From: an uncultured cyanobacterium
GTDB taxonomy: Bacteria > Cyanobacteriota > Cyanobacteriia > PCC-6307 > Cyanobiaceae
Length of the DNA stretch: 56,348 nt
Direction of reading: 5' to 3'
Assembly: GCA_903935205.1 (NCBI GenBank)
Contig: CAIZQU010000080.1
Coordinates: 1 to 56,348 of the forward strand
Positions 8,716 through 17,288 of the stretch are shown here, piece after piece. A program made the position numbers and the translations under genes. The stretch's first letter is position 1. Every line of letters starts with the position of its first letter. Under the pieces are notes generated by a model. The model saw only the letters and a list, made by a program, of their open reading frames with translations, had not been told where the DNA came from and made no database searches.

Positions 8716-9174
8716 TCACCACTTGCGATAGGGCAGAAACTTGCCATTCATCGTCACCTTGACGCGATCGCCCTTAGGGTCCTCGATCTTGTCAACGGTC
8801 AGGGTGAAATCGATCGCCGACATGATGCCATCGCCGAACTTCTCCTGGATCACATCCTTGAGCGGCAGTCCGTACACCTGCAGGATTTCGTAGAAGCGAT
8901 ACAGCAGCGGATCGGTGGGGATCACCGGATCGAGGGCGCCCTTCAGCGGATAGGTGGTGAGACCCGCCAGCAGCGCCGGCGCCTCCGGGCTGGCATCGAG
9001 GGCCAGGGCGGCCAGCAGGCACCGGGCCTCCTCCTCGCTGGCGGTGGCCTGGCCGTGGATCAGGCTGGCGATCCACACCTCATCCACCCCGAGACAGGCC
9101 CCCAGATCCGCGAAGCTGAGCCCGACCTGGCGCTTGGCGGCCAACAGGGTGGAGGTCAGAGCGGACACGGCCAT
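8716..9174 (-). CDS. cynS: Cyanate hydratase (cyanase)
   Basis: 152 residues from the ATG at 9174. Cyanase converts cyanate plus bicarbonate to ammonia and carbon dioxide and works as a decamer in the cytoplasm. The N-terminal 80 residues are the helical DNA-binding-like fold, and the C-terminal domain holds the family signature [17 protein letters not shown] and GIMSAIDF. The catalytic Arg, Glu (YRFYE) and Ser (IMSAI) are all present. Length fits the family. It is divergent from mobA with only 34 bases between the chosen starts, so the two promoters must overlap the coding ends. No cynABD transporter is visible nearby. Confidence 0.95.
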   Translation of the reverse strand: MAVSALTSTLLAAKRQVGLSFADLGACLGVDEVWIASLIHGQATASEEEARCLLAALALDASPEAPALLAGLTTYPLKGALDPVIPTDPLLYRFYEILQVYGLPLKDVIQEKFGDGIMSAIDFTLTVDKIEDPKGDRVKVTMNGKFLPYRKW

Positions 9175-9208
9175 GGCGTCAGCGGAGCAGGGGAATCGAA
9201 AGGACCCT

Positions 9209-10006
9209 ATGCAGTCGACGGGGTCTGACCGGCAGCGGTTGCTACATACCGGCCCCGGAACGCCGGCCAGCGCCGGGTTGCCCCCCCTGCGCTGCTGCCT
9301 GCTCAGCGGTGGCTCCAGCCGCCGCATGGGCCGCGACAAGGCCCTGCTGCCCCATCCGGACGGCGGCAGCTGGCTGGAGCGCAGCCTGCGGCTGCTGGCC
9401 TCGCTGCAGGCGCCGATCACCCTGCTCAGCCGCCATCCGGCCCACCTGGCCCTGGCCCGCCAGCTGGCGGCGGCCGGCGCCATCGACGCCAGCGCGCCCC
9501 TGCTGGCCCTGGCCGAACCACCCCCCTGGGAGGGGCCGCTGCGGGCCCTGGAGCGGTTGCTGCGCATCCATCCGGGGGAGCGGCTGCTGCTCTGTCCGGT
9601 CGACATGCCCTGGCTCGATCGCGCCTGCCTGCGGGCCCTGCTGGCCGCCTCCGAGGCTGCCGGTACCGGCCGGAGAGCCCCGGATGGGGCGGCCGATGCC
9701 TTCGGGCCGGTGCTCGCCGGGCCCGCGGGGGCCCCGGCGGCCGAGCCGCCGACGATCCTGCTGGCCCACGACGGCAGCAGGCTGCAGCCCCTGCTCGGCC
9801 TTTACCCCCCCTGTCCGGCACGGCTGGAGCGACTGGGCGCCAGCCTGGCGGCGGGGGAGCGCAGCCTGCTGCGCTGGCTGGCGGGGGAGCGCTGGCAACC
9901 CTTGCCGCTGCCGGCCCCGGCCCTGCGCAATGTCAACCGACCCGAGCAGCTGGCGGAGGCAAGCGCACCGGCCAGCCCGCCGCCGCCAGGGAGGCTCCCG
10001 TCCTGA
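9209..10006 (+). CDS. mobA: Molybdenum cofactor guanylyltransferase
   Basis: 265 residues from the ATG at 9209, which is preceded by AAAGGA; an in-frame ATG at 9173 would overlap cynS. MobA transfers GMP from GTP to molybdopterin to give the bis-MGD cofactor needed by cyanobacterial nitrate reductase. The nucleotide-binding signature [17 protein letters not shown] is at the N-terminus, followed by the metal-binding CPVDMPWL, and the C-terminal NVNRPEQL is typical. An Ala/Pro/Gly-rich loop (about residues 160-190) is larger than usual, in keeping with the GC-rich genome. Confidence 0.92.
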   Translation: MQSTGSDRQRLLHTGPGTPASAGLPPLRCCLLSGGSSRRMGRDKALLPHPDGGSWLERSLRLLASLQAPITLLSRHPAHLALARQLAAAGAIDASAPLLALAEPPPWEGPLRALERLLRIHPGERLLLCPVDMPWLDRACLRALLAASEAAGTGRRAPDGAADAFGPVLAGPAGAPAAEPPTILLAHDGSRLQPLLGLYPPCPARLERLGASLAAGERSLLRWLAGERWQPLPLPAPALRNVNRPEQLAEASAPASPPPPGRLPS

Positions 10007-10225
10007 AGGCCGCGGCACGGCGAGAAGGGAACCAGTCGGCCAGCCAGCCGCAAGGGAGCGGGCCGGCGCATCCAGCCGCCGGATTCGGGCCAGGAGCCCG
10101 CCGCGGCCGCCGGCTGGCGCCAACAACCGCCAGGGGCCGTCCATCGCCCCGCCAGGGCGCCGGCCGGCGAGCCCGGCGGCCCGGCGCCGCCCAGGGGCCA
10201 CCAGATCCGGCTGCACCTGGCGCAG

Positions 10226-10262
10226 CCTCGCCCTCGCCCTCGCCCTCGCCCTCGCCCTCGCC
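10226..10262. repeat. Hexanucleotide tandem repeat (CCCTCG)n
   Basis: About six head-to-tail copies of CCCTCG in the gap between the convergent mobA and cupin genes. The gap (10007-10296) otherwise holds no credible gene. Confidence 0.9.
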
Positions 10263-10296
10263 GGTCAGCATCGCCCCGCCGGGCCCTCCGCCCCGC

Positions 10297-11037
10297 TCAG
10301 GACCAGGCGCTGCGCCACAGGCGCCGCAGGGGAGCGGGGAGCCGGCGTCCAAGGCCGGAGCAGAGCCCCCGCAGACCACGGCGCCGCCGAGCGGCCGGCG
10401 CTGGTTCGGTGGGCCCCATCGGGTGGGCCGCACCAGCGGCCTCCTGGCCCTCAGCGCCGCCGAAGGCATCGCGACCGGCGAAGCGCAGCCGCGTCTGGCG
10501 GTCGTAATCGCCCAGCACGGCGCCGGTGAGGCCGAAATCGGTGATCGCCAGCAGCAACAGCTCCCGCTCGGAGCAGGGGTTGCGGCTCTGGTGCACCAGC
10601 CAGCGGGGCACATAGGCCACCCCACCCGGCCCAAGCCGCAGCACCGCCTCACCGACGTGGATCTCAGCCCGGCCCTCCAGCACCACGAACAGCGATTCGT
10701 GGGCGTGGCGGTGCCGCTCATTGCAGGCCCCCGGCGCGATCCGCACCAGCCGGGGATCGAGCACCTGCAGGCCATCAAAGCCGAGGCGCTGCACCTGAAA
10801 GGCAATGCCACGGGCTGGATCGTGGTGCTGGTAGTGAATCGGCAGATCAGGGGCTGGGGCAGGCGCACTCGCGGCACCCGGGCCGTGGAGGCCGTCGGCC
10901 TCGACGGCCGCAGAAGCAGCGGCAGGGGCCCAGTCCGCCTCCCGGCTGCCCGGCGGCGCCCAGCCACAACGCTCGGCCGGCGGCTGCAGCGGTGGCTGGC
11001 GGTCGCGGATGCCGGCCTCGAGGCGATCCAGGGTCAC
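10297..11037 (-). CDS. Cupin-domain protein of unknown substrate
   Basis: About 246 residues if the GTG at 11037 is used (VTLDRLEAGI); the frame stays open further upstream through repeat-like DNA, so the start is uncertain. The centre is a single cupin barrel: motif 1 GACNERHRHAHESLFVVLEG with HxH and the downstream Glu, and motif 2 GGVAYVPRWLVHQSRN. These His/Glu residues are the usual metal ligands. N- and C-terminal ends are low-complexity and Arg-rich. It lies between mobA and moaA, so a role near nitrogen or Mo metabolism is possible, but the family is too broad for a firm function. Confidence 0.75.
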   Translation of the reverse strand: MTLDRLEAGIRDRQPPLQPPAERCGWAPPGSREADWAPAAASAAVEADGLHGPGAASAPAPAPDLPIHYQHHDPARGIAFQVQRLGFDGLQVLDPRLVRIAPGACNERHRHAHESLFVVLEGRAEIHVGEAVLRLGPGGVAYVPRWLVHQSRNPCSERELLLLAITDFGLTGAVLGDYDRQTRLRFAGRDAFGGAEGQEAAGAAHPMGPTEPAPAARRRRGLRGLCSGLGRRLPAPLRRLWRSAWS

Positions 11038-11125
11038 GGGGGAGGCGCGGCTTGCAGGGCCCTGAACTGTAGGCAGCGGCAGGGATCTGCCGGATGGCGG
11101 CGGGGCAGGAGGAGGGAGGGAGGGA

Positions 11126-11190
11126 GGAGTAGGGAGTAGGCAAGAGGCAAGAGGCAGGGAGGAGCCAGGAGCCAGGAGCCAGGAGGCAGG
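11126..11190. repeat. Heptanucleotide tandem repeat array (STRR-like)
   Basis: Nine consecutive 7-base units can be read: GGAGTAG x2, GCAAGAG x2, GCAGGGA, GGAGCCA x3 and GGAGGCA, preceded by a run of GAGG tetramers. Heptameric short tandem repeats are known in cyanobacterial genomes. The array is in the gap between the cupin and moaA genes (11038-11561), which has no other recognisable content besides the next array. Confidence 0.85.
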
Positions 11191-11356
11191 AAAGCTGACC
11201 TTGATCAGGCAGCAAGCTCCGCTGAGGCTCTCGGGACAATCCAGGCCCTGGGCTGGCAAAGGCTTCTGCCGCTCCCCAATCGAGGAACAGATGCGGCGGA
11301 TGCAGCTTGCTGTCTGACCAGGAAGCGAAAAGCGCACGGCGACGGGCGACTGACGC

Positions 11357-11398
11357 CGGACGACGAACGACGGACAACGGACAACGGAGGCCGGAGAG
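11357..11398. repeat. Second heptanucleotide repeat array
   Basis: Six 7-base units: CGGACGA, CGAACGA, CGGACAA x2, CGGAGGC and CGGAGAG. It lies upstream of moaA and has the same period as the array at 11126 with a different unit. Confidence 0.8.
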
Positions 11399-11561
11399 TC
11401 GCGGGCGGGTCAGCGGCCGACAGATGGCGAATCCCGCCAACGATGGTGCGGGCCGGCAGGGAGCTTGAGGAGATGGCGAGCAACATCCGCTGATGGCCAA
11501 GGGCGGCTCCACTCCCGTCTCCCCAGGACGGACACACCCAGGCGCGCCTAGGGTCTCGACC

Positions 11562-12731
11562 ATGGAGCCCAGCCAGCCCCGCGATCGTCTTGGCCGCCCC
11601 CTGGGGGTATTGCGGCTGTCGCTCACGGCCCGCTGCAACCTGGCCTGCCCCTACTGCCTGCCGGATGGCCAGGAGCCGCCGGGGCTGCTCGACCAGGACC
11701 AGCGGCTGCGGCTGATCGCCGCGGCGGTGGCGCTGGGGGCGAACAGCCTGCGGCTCACCGGTGGCGAACCGCTGCTGCACCCGGGTCTGGAGGCCCTGAT
11801 CGCCGCTGCCGCCGCAGGCCACCGGGGTGGACCAAACCGCCCGCCCCAGGAGCCGAACCCTGCCCCCCTGGGCCTGTCCAACCCGCCGACCCCGCCCCTG
11901 CAGCCCCCCGATCCGCCAGACCAACCCTCGGATACTCCCGCCACGGGCCTGCGCGAGATCGCCCTGACCAGCAATGGCACCCTGCTCAGCCGCGAGCGGG
12001 CCCTGGCCCTGCGGGCCGCAGGGCTGGATCGCCTCACCCTCAGCCTCGATGGCGGCGACGGGGCGAGTGTGGCGGCGATGGCGGGGCTGGCCGATCCAGC
12101 CGCCGGGGAGCGGGCCCTGCAGAAGGTGCTGGCGGCCCTCGACCACGCCCGGGCCGCCGGCTTCGAGCCGGGGCGGGGCGCGCTGAAGCTCAACGCCGTG
12201 ATCCAGCGCGGGCGCAACGAGGAGCAGCTGCTGCCCCTGGCCGCCCTGGCGCGGGAGCGGGGGGTGGAGCTGCGGCTGATCGAGTTCATGGATGTGGGCA
12301 ACCGCAACGGCTGGCGGCCCGACCAGGTGCTGCCGGCGGCGGTGATGCTGGAGCGGATCCAGGCGCGCTGGCCCCTGGAACCCCTGGGCCGCCCCAGCCA
12401 CGGCACCGCCCAGCGCTACCGCTACCGGGACGGCGGCGGCCATCTGGCCCTGGTGGCCTCGGTCAGCGCCCCCTTCTGCGGGGACTGCAATCGGCTGCGG
12501 GTCAGCGCCGATGGCATCGCCTACACCTGCCTGTTCGCCAGGGCGGAGCGGGGCCTGGACCTGCGCCCCTGGCTCAACGCCGGCAGCGATCCGAGGGACC
12601 TGCAGGACGCCCTCGCCTCCCTCTGGCGTGGGCGCCACGACCGCTGGAGCGAGGAGCGTTCGGCCAGCGGCGGGGAGGGATCGACCGATCCGGCGGAGCG
12701 GCGCGCCGAGATGGCCTACCTGGGAGGCTGA
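11562..12731 (+). CDS. moaA: GTP 3',8-cyclase
   Basis: 389 residues from the ATG at 11562 (MEPSQPRDRLGRPLGVLRLS). MoaA is the radical SAM enzyme of the first step of molybdopterin synthesis, acting with MoaC to give cyclic pyranopterin. The SAM cluster motif is CNLACPYC; the second [4Fe-4S] site is CGDCNRLR followed 12 residues later by YTCLF; the essential C-terminal Gly-Gly is present (YLGG). Between LLHPGLEALI and LREIALTSNGT a Pro-rich insertion of about 40 residues replaces a short surface loop, an odd feature probably tolerated outside the barrel. Confidence 0.95.
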   Translation: MEPSQPRDRLGRPLGVLRLSLTARCNLACPYCLPDGQEPPGLLDQDQRLRLIAAAVALGANSLRLTGGEPLLHPGLEALIAAAAAGHRGGPNRPPQEPNPAPLGLSNPPTPPLQPPDPPDQPSDTPATGLREIALTSNGTLLSRERALALRAAGLDRLTLSLDGGDGASVAAMAGLADPAAGERALQKVLAALDHARAAGFEPGRGALKLNAVIQRGRNEEQLLPLAALARERGVELRLIEFMDVGNRNGWRPDQVLPAAVMLERIQARWPLEPLGRPSHGTAQRYRYRDGGGHLALVASVSAPFCGDCNRLRVSADGIAYTCLFARAERGLDLRPWLNAGSDPRDLQDALASLWRGRHDRWSEERSASGGEGSTDPAERRAEMAYLGG

Positions 12732-12767
12732 ACAGCCCTGCGGCGCTCAGCGATGCCGCTGCAGCCG

Positions 12768-15764
12768 TCAGCGATCCCGCTGCACCAGGTAGTCGACGCA
12801 GGAGCGCAACCAGGCCCGATCGGGGCCCTGCGGAACGCCGGCGAAGGCCGAGCCCTCAAAGGCATCGATCGCTGCGCGGGTGAACGATTCGGCCACCTGC
12901 ACGGCCCAGTCGATGCTGCCGTTGTCCTCAAGCAGCTGGTGCAGCCGCCAGATCTGGCGCGGAAGGCGGCGCTGGCGGGAGCGGCCCAGGAAGGCGGCGA
13001 TCCAGGCGCGGTCGCTGGCACCGACCGTGGCGAGGGCGTGGCAGAGGATCAGGGTGCGCTTGCCCTCCCAGAGATCACCATCGATCTCCTTGCCGTAACG
13101 GGCGAGCTGGCCACGCAGATTGAGCACATCATCACAAATCTGGAATGCCAGACCCAGGAAATAGCCAAAGCGATCGAAGCGCTCCAGATTCTGATCTTCA
13201 GGGTTGGCGATCAGAGCGCCGATCCGCAGCGGATGGATGAAGCTGTACCAGGCCGTCTTCTTCAAGACCAGGCGCAGGTAATCGTCGGGCCTCAGGTCGA
13301 GGGTGTTGTCGTGCAGCCAGCCCAGCTCCATCGCCTGCCCCTCCAGGCTTTCGAGCAGCATGTGATCCACCTCCTCCAGCAGCCGCGGCAGCAACAGCGG
13401 ACTGCCCCGTTCCGAGCTGCGGCGGAACAGGCCCATCGCCAGGGCATTCATGGCATCACCGGCATTGACCGCCAGCGGCAGGCCATGGATGCGGTGCAGG
13501 GTCGGGGCACCGCGGCGGCTATCGCTTTCGTCCTCGATATCGTCGTGCACCAGAAAGGCGTTGTGCAGCATCTCGATCCCGGCCGCCGCCGCCAGGGCAT
13601 CCCGGCCGTCGCCGCCCAGGGCGCGGGTGGTGGCCAGGCAGAGGGCCGGGCGCAGGCCCTTGCCGGAACGGGCCAGGAAGCCGCGGATCGGGTCGTAGAG
13701 ATGGCGGCGGGGTTCGCGCTCGGGCACCCCGGATTGGAGGGTGGCGGACACCTGGTCGGCATACCAGCTGAGGCGCTCCAGAAACCCCTCGGGGCCGACA
13801 GCTGAGCCCCCGGGTTCCCCAGTCCTGGGAGCCCCGGACTCGGGTGCCGCAGACCAGGGTGCCGTCAAGGCTGGTCCGATGGCAGGGACGCCGGCAAGGC
13901 CGGCAAGGTCCCCATCCAGGGGCATGGGCCTGGTGCCACCGGGGTTGGCGGCCGTGGCCGCGTAGCCGGCGTGGGATCCGTCGGGATCGGGGGGCAGGTA
14001 GGGCTCGATCACCTGCAGCCGATCGGCCACCTGATCCAGCAGCGGTGATGCCCGACGCAGGGCTGATATCACCAACTCGATCGAGCGGCAATCCCAGGGC
14101 TGACCGGCGGCGAAGCGCAAGGCATCGATCTCCCGCAGCGGGCGGAACACCTCCGGCTCCTGCAACGGCCAGATCTGGCAGCGGGGGCCGGCGTGGGCAG
14201 AGGCCTCGAGGATGCCGTTGACAGCCCGGCGGGCGGCCTCATTGGCCCCCTCCATGGTGGCCAGATCGGTGTGGGTGCGAACGTAATCGGAAGCGAGGAA
14301 CAGATTGGGAATCGCCGTGGTCGCCTCCGGGCGCAGGGCCCAGGTGTTGACCAGGTTGACCAGCAGCGGCTCGGCATTGCTGAGGTAGCCGGGCCTCATG
14401 GGATCGGGGGCGATGTCGGAGTCGAGAAACCAGGAATGGAGGTCCTGATCCCGCAGCAGCTCCTCACCTGGGCGGTTGAGCGAGGCCTTCAACTGGCGCC
14501 AGGTCTCCCGCGCCACCTCCTCGCGGGAGCAGCGCATCGCCGGGCGACCATCAGCGCCTGGCATCGTCCAGTCGGAAATGTCAACCGACAGGACGGTGCG
14601 CAGCCCGCTGCTGCCGAAAAAATCGCGGGGCAGCTCCGGCCAGAAGGGCAGCTGGGAAATGCTGGTGAGGGCCCATTCGCTGTCGATGTGGATCACATGC
14701 CCCCGCGGAGCAGGCAGCTCCGCGGTCAGGTAGTACTGCACCCCATTCATCCACTCCACGTTGACAGCGAGCGCCTGCAGATGGCGGAGGCCGGGATCGA
14801 GGGCGATCAGGGCAGGGCTGAGCAGTGGGGCGATCCGCTCGATCGGCAGGGCAACAAGGTAGTAATCAGCGCGAACGGTCTGACGGAAACCCTGCTGGTC
14901 GATCACGACCCCGGAAACAGCCTGGGCATGGGCATCAATGGCCACGACCTCAGCATTAAAAATATAATGGACACCACGGCCCCGCAGGTAGTCCAACCAG
15001 GGATCGATCCAGACCAGATTGGTGGGACCATCCAACACCCGATCCGTCGCACCGCCCCAGGGTTCGAGCAGGGGAATCAACAGCTGCACAAAAATGTCGC
15101 CAATCGTGCGGGTGCTGGCGGTGCGCGCCTTGGCCGCCACCAGGGAGCGGGTGATGCCGGTGGCCAGAAACTTCTGATAGGCCGGCGAACGATGTTCAGC
15201 ATCCATGAATTGCCACCATCCCAGGGATTCATACTCAGCCAATCGGCGCTCGGAGCAGGAGGTGAGGATCTGCCAGATCCGGGCGCCGAATTGGGCGAGA
15301 TCGTCAACGCTCAGTTCAGTGATCGGCCCGACGGACTGGAGCAAAGCCCGAAAGACAGCAACCAGATCATCAGTGGAGCTCGGGAAAATAGCCGGGAAAT
15401 CGAAAACCGGTTTGTCATATTGGGTGATTGAGCAGCGGCTGGTGGGCACCAGATGATCAGCGACGCTGCGCCCATCGCCGCAAGGAATGCGGGCCATGGT
15501 GTCCACCACATGGCGGTAAAACCCAGGGAAGAAACGGAAGCCATGTTCACCCGGGAGGTGATGCTCCAGGGAGCTGATCCCCGTGTCCTGGAGCTCGTGG
15601 CCGCCGTGGCCGCCACCGGGATCATCGACAGGGATGCTGCGGGCCTTGCCACCGGCGATGGCGCGACGCTCGAGCACGACCACCTCGTAGCCGCGTTCGA
15701 TCAATTCCTGGGCGGCGCTCATGCCGGCGACGCCACCGCCGAGGATCACGACCCGGGGCGTCAC
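12768..15764 (-). CDS. Fusion of an FAD-dependent desaturase/amine-oxidase-like enzyme and a polyprenyl diphosphate synthase
   Basis: 998 residues, GTG start overlapping the stop of the encapsulin gene (GTGA), so coupled to it. Residues 4-35 are a Rossmann FAD site (VVILGGGVAGMSAAQELIERG), followed by GGKARS and GEHGFRFFPGFYRH, typical of phytoene desaturase and hydroxysqualene dehydroxylase relatives; the C-terminal FAD segment is NLFLASDYVRTHTDLATMEGANEAARRAV. A flexible Pro/Gly/Ala linker (about 590-670) leads to a trans-isoprenyl diphosphate synthase: GKGLRP, first Asp-rich motif DDIED (741-745), KKT, FQICDDVLN (878-882). The second Asp motif ends in Asn instead of Asp. The domains would make a C15-C20 or longer prenyl diphosphate and oxidise an isoprenoid. 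No family-1 cargo-loading tail is seen at the C-terminus. Confidence 0.85.
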   Translation of the reverse strand: MTPRVVILGGGVAGMSAAQELIERGYEVVVLERRAIAGGKARSIPVDDPGGGHGGHELQDTGISSLEHHLPGEHGFRFFPGFYRHVVDTMARIPCGDGRSVADHLVPTSRCSITQYDKPVFDFPAIFPSSTDDLVAVFRALLQSVGPITELSVDDLAQFGARIWQILTSCSERRLAEYESLGWWQFMDAEHRSPAYQKFLATGITRSLVAAKARTASTRTIGDIFVQLLIPLLEPWGGATDRVLDGPTNLVWIDPWLDYLRGRGVHYIFNAEVVAIDAHAQAVSGVVIDQQGFRQTVRADYYLVALPIERIAPLLSPALIALDPGLRHLQALAVNVEWMNGVQYYLTAELPAPRGHVIHIDSEWALTSISQLPFWPELPRDFFGSSGLRTVLSVDISDWTMPGADGRPAMRCSREEVARETWRQLKASLNRPGEELLRDQDLHSWFLDSDIAPDPMRPGYLSNAEPLLVNLVNTWALRPEATTAIPNLFLASDYVRTHTDLATMEGANEAARRAVNGILEASAHAGPRCQIWPLQEPEVFRPLREIDALRFAAGQPWDCRSIELVISALRRASPLLDQVADRLQVIEPYLPPDPDGSHAGYAATAANPGGTRPMPLDGDLAGLAGVPAIGPALTAPWSAAPESGAPRTGEPGGSAVGPEGFLERLSWYADQVSATLQSGVPEREPRRHLYDPIRGFLARSGKGLRPALCLATTRALGGDGRDALAAAAGIEMLHNAFLVHDDIEDESDSRRGAPTLHRIHGLPLAVNAGDAMNALAMGLFRRSSERGSPLLLPRLLEEVDHMLLESLEGQAMELGWLHDNTLDLRPDDYLRLVLKKTAWYSFIHPLRIGALIANPEDQNLERFDRFGYFLGLAFQICDDVLNLRGQLARYGKEIDGDLWEGKRTLILCHALATVGASDRAWIAAFLGRSRQRRLPRQIWRLHQLLEDNGSIDWAVQVAESFTRAAIDAFEGSAFAGVPQGPDRAWLRSCVDYLVQRDR

Positions 15765-16906
15765 GGGCCGGTGGTGCGAGTTCTCGCTGCAGACTTGGCC
15801 GGCTCAGGGACCGGCTCAGGGACCGGATCGGAGGCCGGATCGGGGAACAGCCGCAGGCCACAGATCGCGCCAGGGGTCATGATCCGCAGCACCATCCGCT
15901 CGTGCAGGCGGAAGACATAGGCTGGATCCGGGGTGATCTGGAGAAAATCAACAGAGATATCTTTGGCGATCACCAGGTCGACCGGATCGCCACCCAGGGC
16001 CATGATCACCCCCTGATTCACCGGCAGGGTGGAGGAGCGCAGCAGGGTGCCACCGTTGCCGAGGAATGGGATCACCCGATCCTGGGGCAGAACCAGGGAG
16101 GAGGCATTGGGGGTCTGCATCGCCTCGAACAGCCCATGGCCGAGCACAAGGGCGAAGGGTCCGTAGTGGCCATTGGCCTCGATCCTGCTGATCGCCTGCG
16201 AAATCACACCGACCAAGATATAGCCCAGGTCCGCGTAGTAAGCCGGTGTACCATATTTTTCTCCTTTGGGTGAGGGTACCCGCAGCCACTGGCGGTAGGA
16301 GATGCTGCCCTGCCCTGGATCGACGGAGTCTGGCGGGTCGTAGCCGGGGCAGGGCTGCGGCGAATCCGGCAGCAGACCGGGCATCAGGCGGCTCGGGTCG
16401 TCTGGACTGCGACCGAGGATCTCCCAGATCGGTGGCAGGAGCTTCAGCTGTTTCTCGGCCTGGGATCTGGTGTCCCCCAGCAGCGGGATGCCGTTGAAGA
16501 CCACGGTGTCTTCCAGGCGGGCCAACACATTGGCGGCCCTGCGGAACAGGGCCAGCACGCTGGTCAACTCGGGATCGGCCAGCTGGGGACCACGCAGATA
16601 GAGGTTGACCTGCAGGGTCCAGAGCCGGATGGTGGTGGTGTCATCGATCTGCAGGAGCCGCTGGTTGGGACCAGAACCGGCAGCGGACGCCGAAGGTCTG
16701 GCCTGGGTGCCGATCAGTTCGCGGCGAACAAAATCGCTGTCAGCGGAGAGAGGCCCATAGAGGGGAAGGAAGCCGGCGGCCAGCCTCGATTTCTCAGCCT
16801 CGGCCGCCACCACCTGGCGCACCCTGTCCCACTGGGCCTGGCTCCAGGGCACCGGCGAATAAGGCAAAGAGGTGGTGGAATCGATCGGAAGGCATGGGTC
16901 GTTCAT
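15761..16906 (-). CDS. Encapsulin shell protein (family-1-like, Linocin_M18/HK97 fold) with enlarged A-domain
   Basis: 381 residues from the ATG at 16906. Encapsulins self-assemble into icosahedral protein compartments that enclose cargo enzymes. Hallmarks: WSQAQWDRVRQVVAAEAEKSRLAAG and LYGPLSADSDFVRR (N-terminal arm), LWTLQVNLYLRGPQLADPEL (helix region), EDTVVFNGI, then GPFALVLG (249-256), and the C-terminal block IMALGGDPVDLVIAKDISVDFL with FRLHERMVLRIMTPGAI. The spacer between FNGI and GPFALVLG is about 110 residues, roughly twice that of ordinary family-1 shells, so a large insertion lies in the A-domain near the pores. The tail is a DPVPEP repeat. Unlike family-2B shells it has no cNMP domain, but a Crp protein and a cyclase are encoded close by. 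It overlaps the downstream FAD/prenyl-synthase gene, which is the obvious cargo candidate. Confidence 0.85.
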   Translation of the reverse strand: MNDPCLPIDSTTSLPYSPVPWSQAQWDRVRQVVAAEAEKSRLAAGFLPLYGPLSADSDFVRRELIGTQARPSASAAGSGPNQRLLQIDDTTTIRLWTLQVNLYLRGPQLADPELTSVLALFRRAANVLARLEDTVVFNGIPLLGDTRSQAEKQLKLLPPIWEILGRSPDDPSRLMPGLLPDSPQPCPGYDPPDSVDPGQGSISYRQWLRVPSPKGEKYGTPAYYADLGYILVGVISQAISRIEANGHYGPFALVLGHGLFEAMQTPNASSLVLPQDRVIPFLGNGGTLLRSSTLPVNQGVIMALGGDPVDLVIAKDISVDFLQITPDPAYVFRLHERMVLRIMTPGAICGLRLFPDPASDPVPEPVPEPAKSAARTRTTGP

Positions 16907-17288
16907 GGTGAACCGAACGGGTCGAGAGCTGACGCAAACAGCAGGCAATCAGGGCGGGCCGGCAGGGCTGCCAAAACCGGACATCAGCAGGGCCTGAGGG
17001 TGGTCAGCACCTAAAAATCAGGCTACCAGGTGAACCCTAGCGGAGGGTTGCAGCTCGAAAGCGCGAGCGAAAGCCCACGGGTATCCTGGGCGACAGTGGC
17101 CACCGCCCCCGCCAGGCAAGGCACCAGCCTCAATCCCGAGCCTCAAGGTCACGCCTCAAGGTCATGCGGATTCAGGCCTTGCCTTGCCTCTGTTCCGGCC
17201 AGCCCGCACCGATCGGTTGCGGTTCCACCGCCTGAGCCATCGCTCAGACCCTCACCAGATTCCACACCAACGCCATTGGCGAGGAAGG
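16907..17288. other. Intergenic region upstream of the encapsulin gene
   Basis: About 380 bases between the DUF3237 stop and the encapsulin start. No gene is supported on either strand. The length, compared with the overlaps elsewhere in the block, suggests a separate promoter for the encapsulin pair. A direct repeat CTCAAGGTCA occurs around 17143-17164. No clear -35/-10 pair stands out. Confidence 0.4.

Noticed and set aside
15761-16906. Family-2B encapsulin with internal cNMP domain
   Set aside because: No cyclic-nucleotide-binding motif lies within the shell protein. The insertion lacks a phosphate-binding cassette, and the sequence follows the family-1 pattern.
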